This document shows positions 63,716 through 64,000 of a stretch of 64,000 bases of DNA, piece after piece. The position numbers and the translations under genes are program-made. The stretch is from the NCBI RefSeq assembly GCF_023715225.1, contig NZ_JAMBNS010000005.1:124001-188000 (forward strand), read 5' to 3'. The notes beneath the pieces were generated by a model. That model did no database searches, was not told where the DNA came from, and saw only the letters and a list, made by a program, of their open reading frames with translations. Position 1 is the stretch's first letter; every line of letters starts with the position of its first letter. This DNA comes from Robertmurraya korlensis. GTDB taxonomy: Bacteria > Bacillota > Bacilli > Bacillales > Cytobacillaceae.

Positions 63716-63744
63716 AAAGGACGCCCCTGAGCGTCCTTTTTGTG
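63715..63744. terminator. Bidirectional terminator
   Basis: 10-bp perfect stem AAAAGGACGC/GCGTCCTTTT between the two convergent MFS genes. Confidence 0.85.
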
Positions 63745-64000
63745 TTACCCAATTTTAGCAGCAGGAGCAGATTGCTCGGCTGTATTTTTTTGAATTAAGA
63801 AAGAAGTGAGTAGAGCAAAAATACTACCGATAAATCCAAACTGGAATAAATGATGAATTCCTTCCATATCGGATGCACCTGTAGTTAACAGATAACCCAT
63901 AACCGTTACCCCGATAACGGTACCCATGTTTCTGCAAAGCATAAAGAACGCTGTGGAGACTCCTTTTTCATGTACGCCCACCAGCTGTTGAACTCCAATC
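63745..64000 (-). CDS. MFS transporter C-terminus (start outside window)
   Basis: Open to the right edge; 84 codons plus stop are visible. The sequence (GVHEKGVSTAFFMLCRNMGTVIGV, here read in parts, then two hydrophobic segments) matches the last two or three helices of a DHA2-type exporter. The apparent GTG start at 63981 is internal. Confidence 0.7.
   Translation of the reverse strand, partial: IGVQQLVGVHEKGVSTAFFMLCRNMGTVIGVTVMGYLLTTGASDMEGIHHLFQFGFIGSIFALLTSFLIQKNTAEQSAPAAKIG

Overview
The window reads as chromosomal DNA of a spore-forming, low-GC Gram-positive bacterium of the Bacillaceae. The evidence is the purine-rich ribosome-binding sites with frequent TTG and GTG starts, a YhcN/YlaJ sporulation lipoprotein, a small gamma-SASP-like protein, a LOV-STAS photoreceptor of the YtvA type, an IDEAL-domain protein, and a cobalamin operon with the cbiW, cbiH60 and cbiX genes known from Priestia (Bacillus) megaterium. 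I see no rRNA, tRNA, CRISPR array, insertion sequence or prophage. Both ends cut through genes.

Layout. 1-20.5 kb is mixed housekeeping and stress content: a class B penicillin-binding protein, LOV-STAS receptor, HAD phosphatase, amino acid permease, CAP-domain protein, MHYT-SpoIIE phosphatase, SRAP protein, YitT protein, a small tyrosine recombinase next to a K+/H+ antiporter, ZIP transporter, isochorismatase-like hydrolase, EcsC protein and GMP reductase. 20.5-26 kb holds membrane and redox genes on the minus strand: BlaI-type repressor, M56 protease, then DoxX and a thioredoxin-like lipoprotein. That lipoprotein has an in-frame TGA exactly where the first cysteine of its CxxC motif should be, and a hairpin follows the TGA, so it is a candidate selenoprotein. 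The same inverted repeat (ACTAC-N5-GTAGT) lies upstream of both blaI and doxX, which suggests one regulon. 26-33 kb holds a MerR-SRPBCC pair, an operon for a twin-arginine-exported flavin amine oxidase with a secreted RidA protein and its own TatA and TatC, and a Zur-type zinc locus (CobW/ZagA GTPase plus DGC protein).

36-49 kb is a complete-looking anaerobic-type cobalamin operon (cbiW, Ni/Co transporter, cbiH60, X, J, C, D, ET, L, F, G, A, cobO). It is preceded by two cobalamin riboswitches in tandem, each with its own terminator, and interrupted by a 52-bp palindromic tandem repeat between cbiH60 and cbiX. 49-59 kb holds a 1544-residue secreted lamin-tail/metallophosphoesterase protein, a Lin0512 protein, a secreted esterase-like hydrolase, an SsuCB-like ABC pair without binding protein, a secreted 28-residue-repeat protein, and an ECF-like sigma factor followed by a ClpP paralogue. 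59-64 kb has two riboswitches facing away from each other: guanidine-I before a YkkCD-type SMR pair and preQ1-I before queCDE. Two MFS transporters follow, the last one cut by the window edge.

Starts were chosen by Shine-Dalgarno spacing and family alignment from memory. No database search was run, so family names rest on motifs I can read and remembered homologues.
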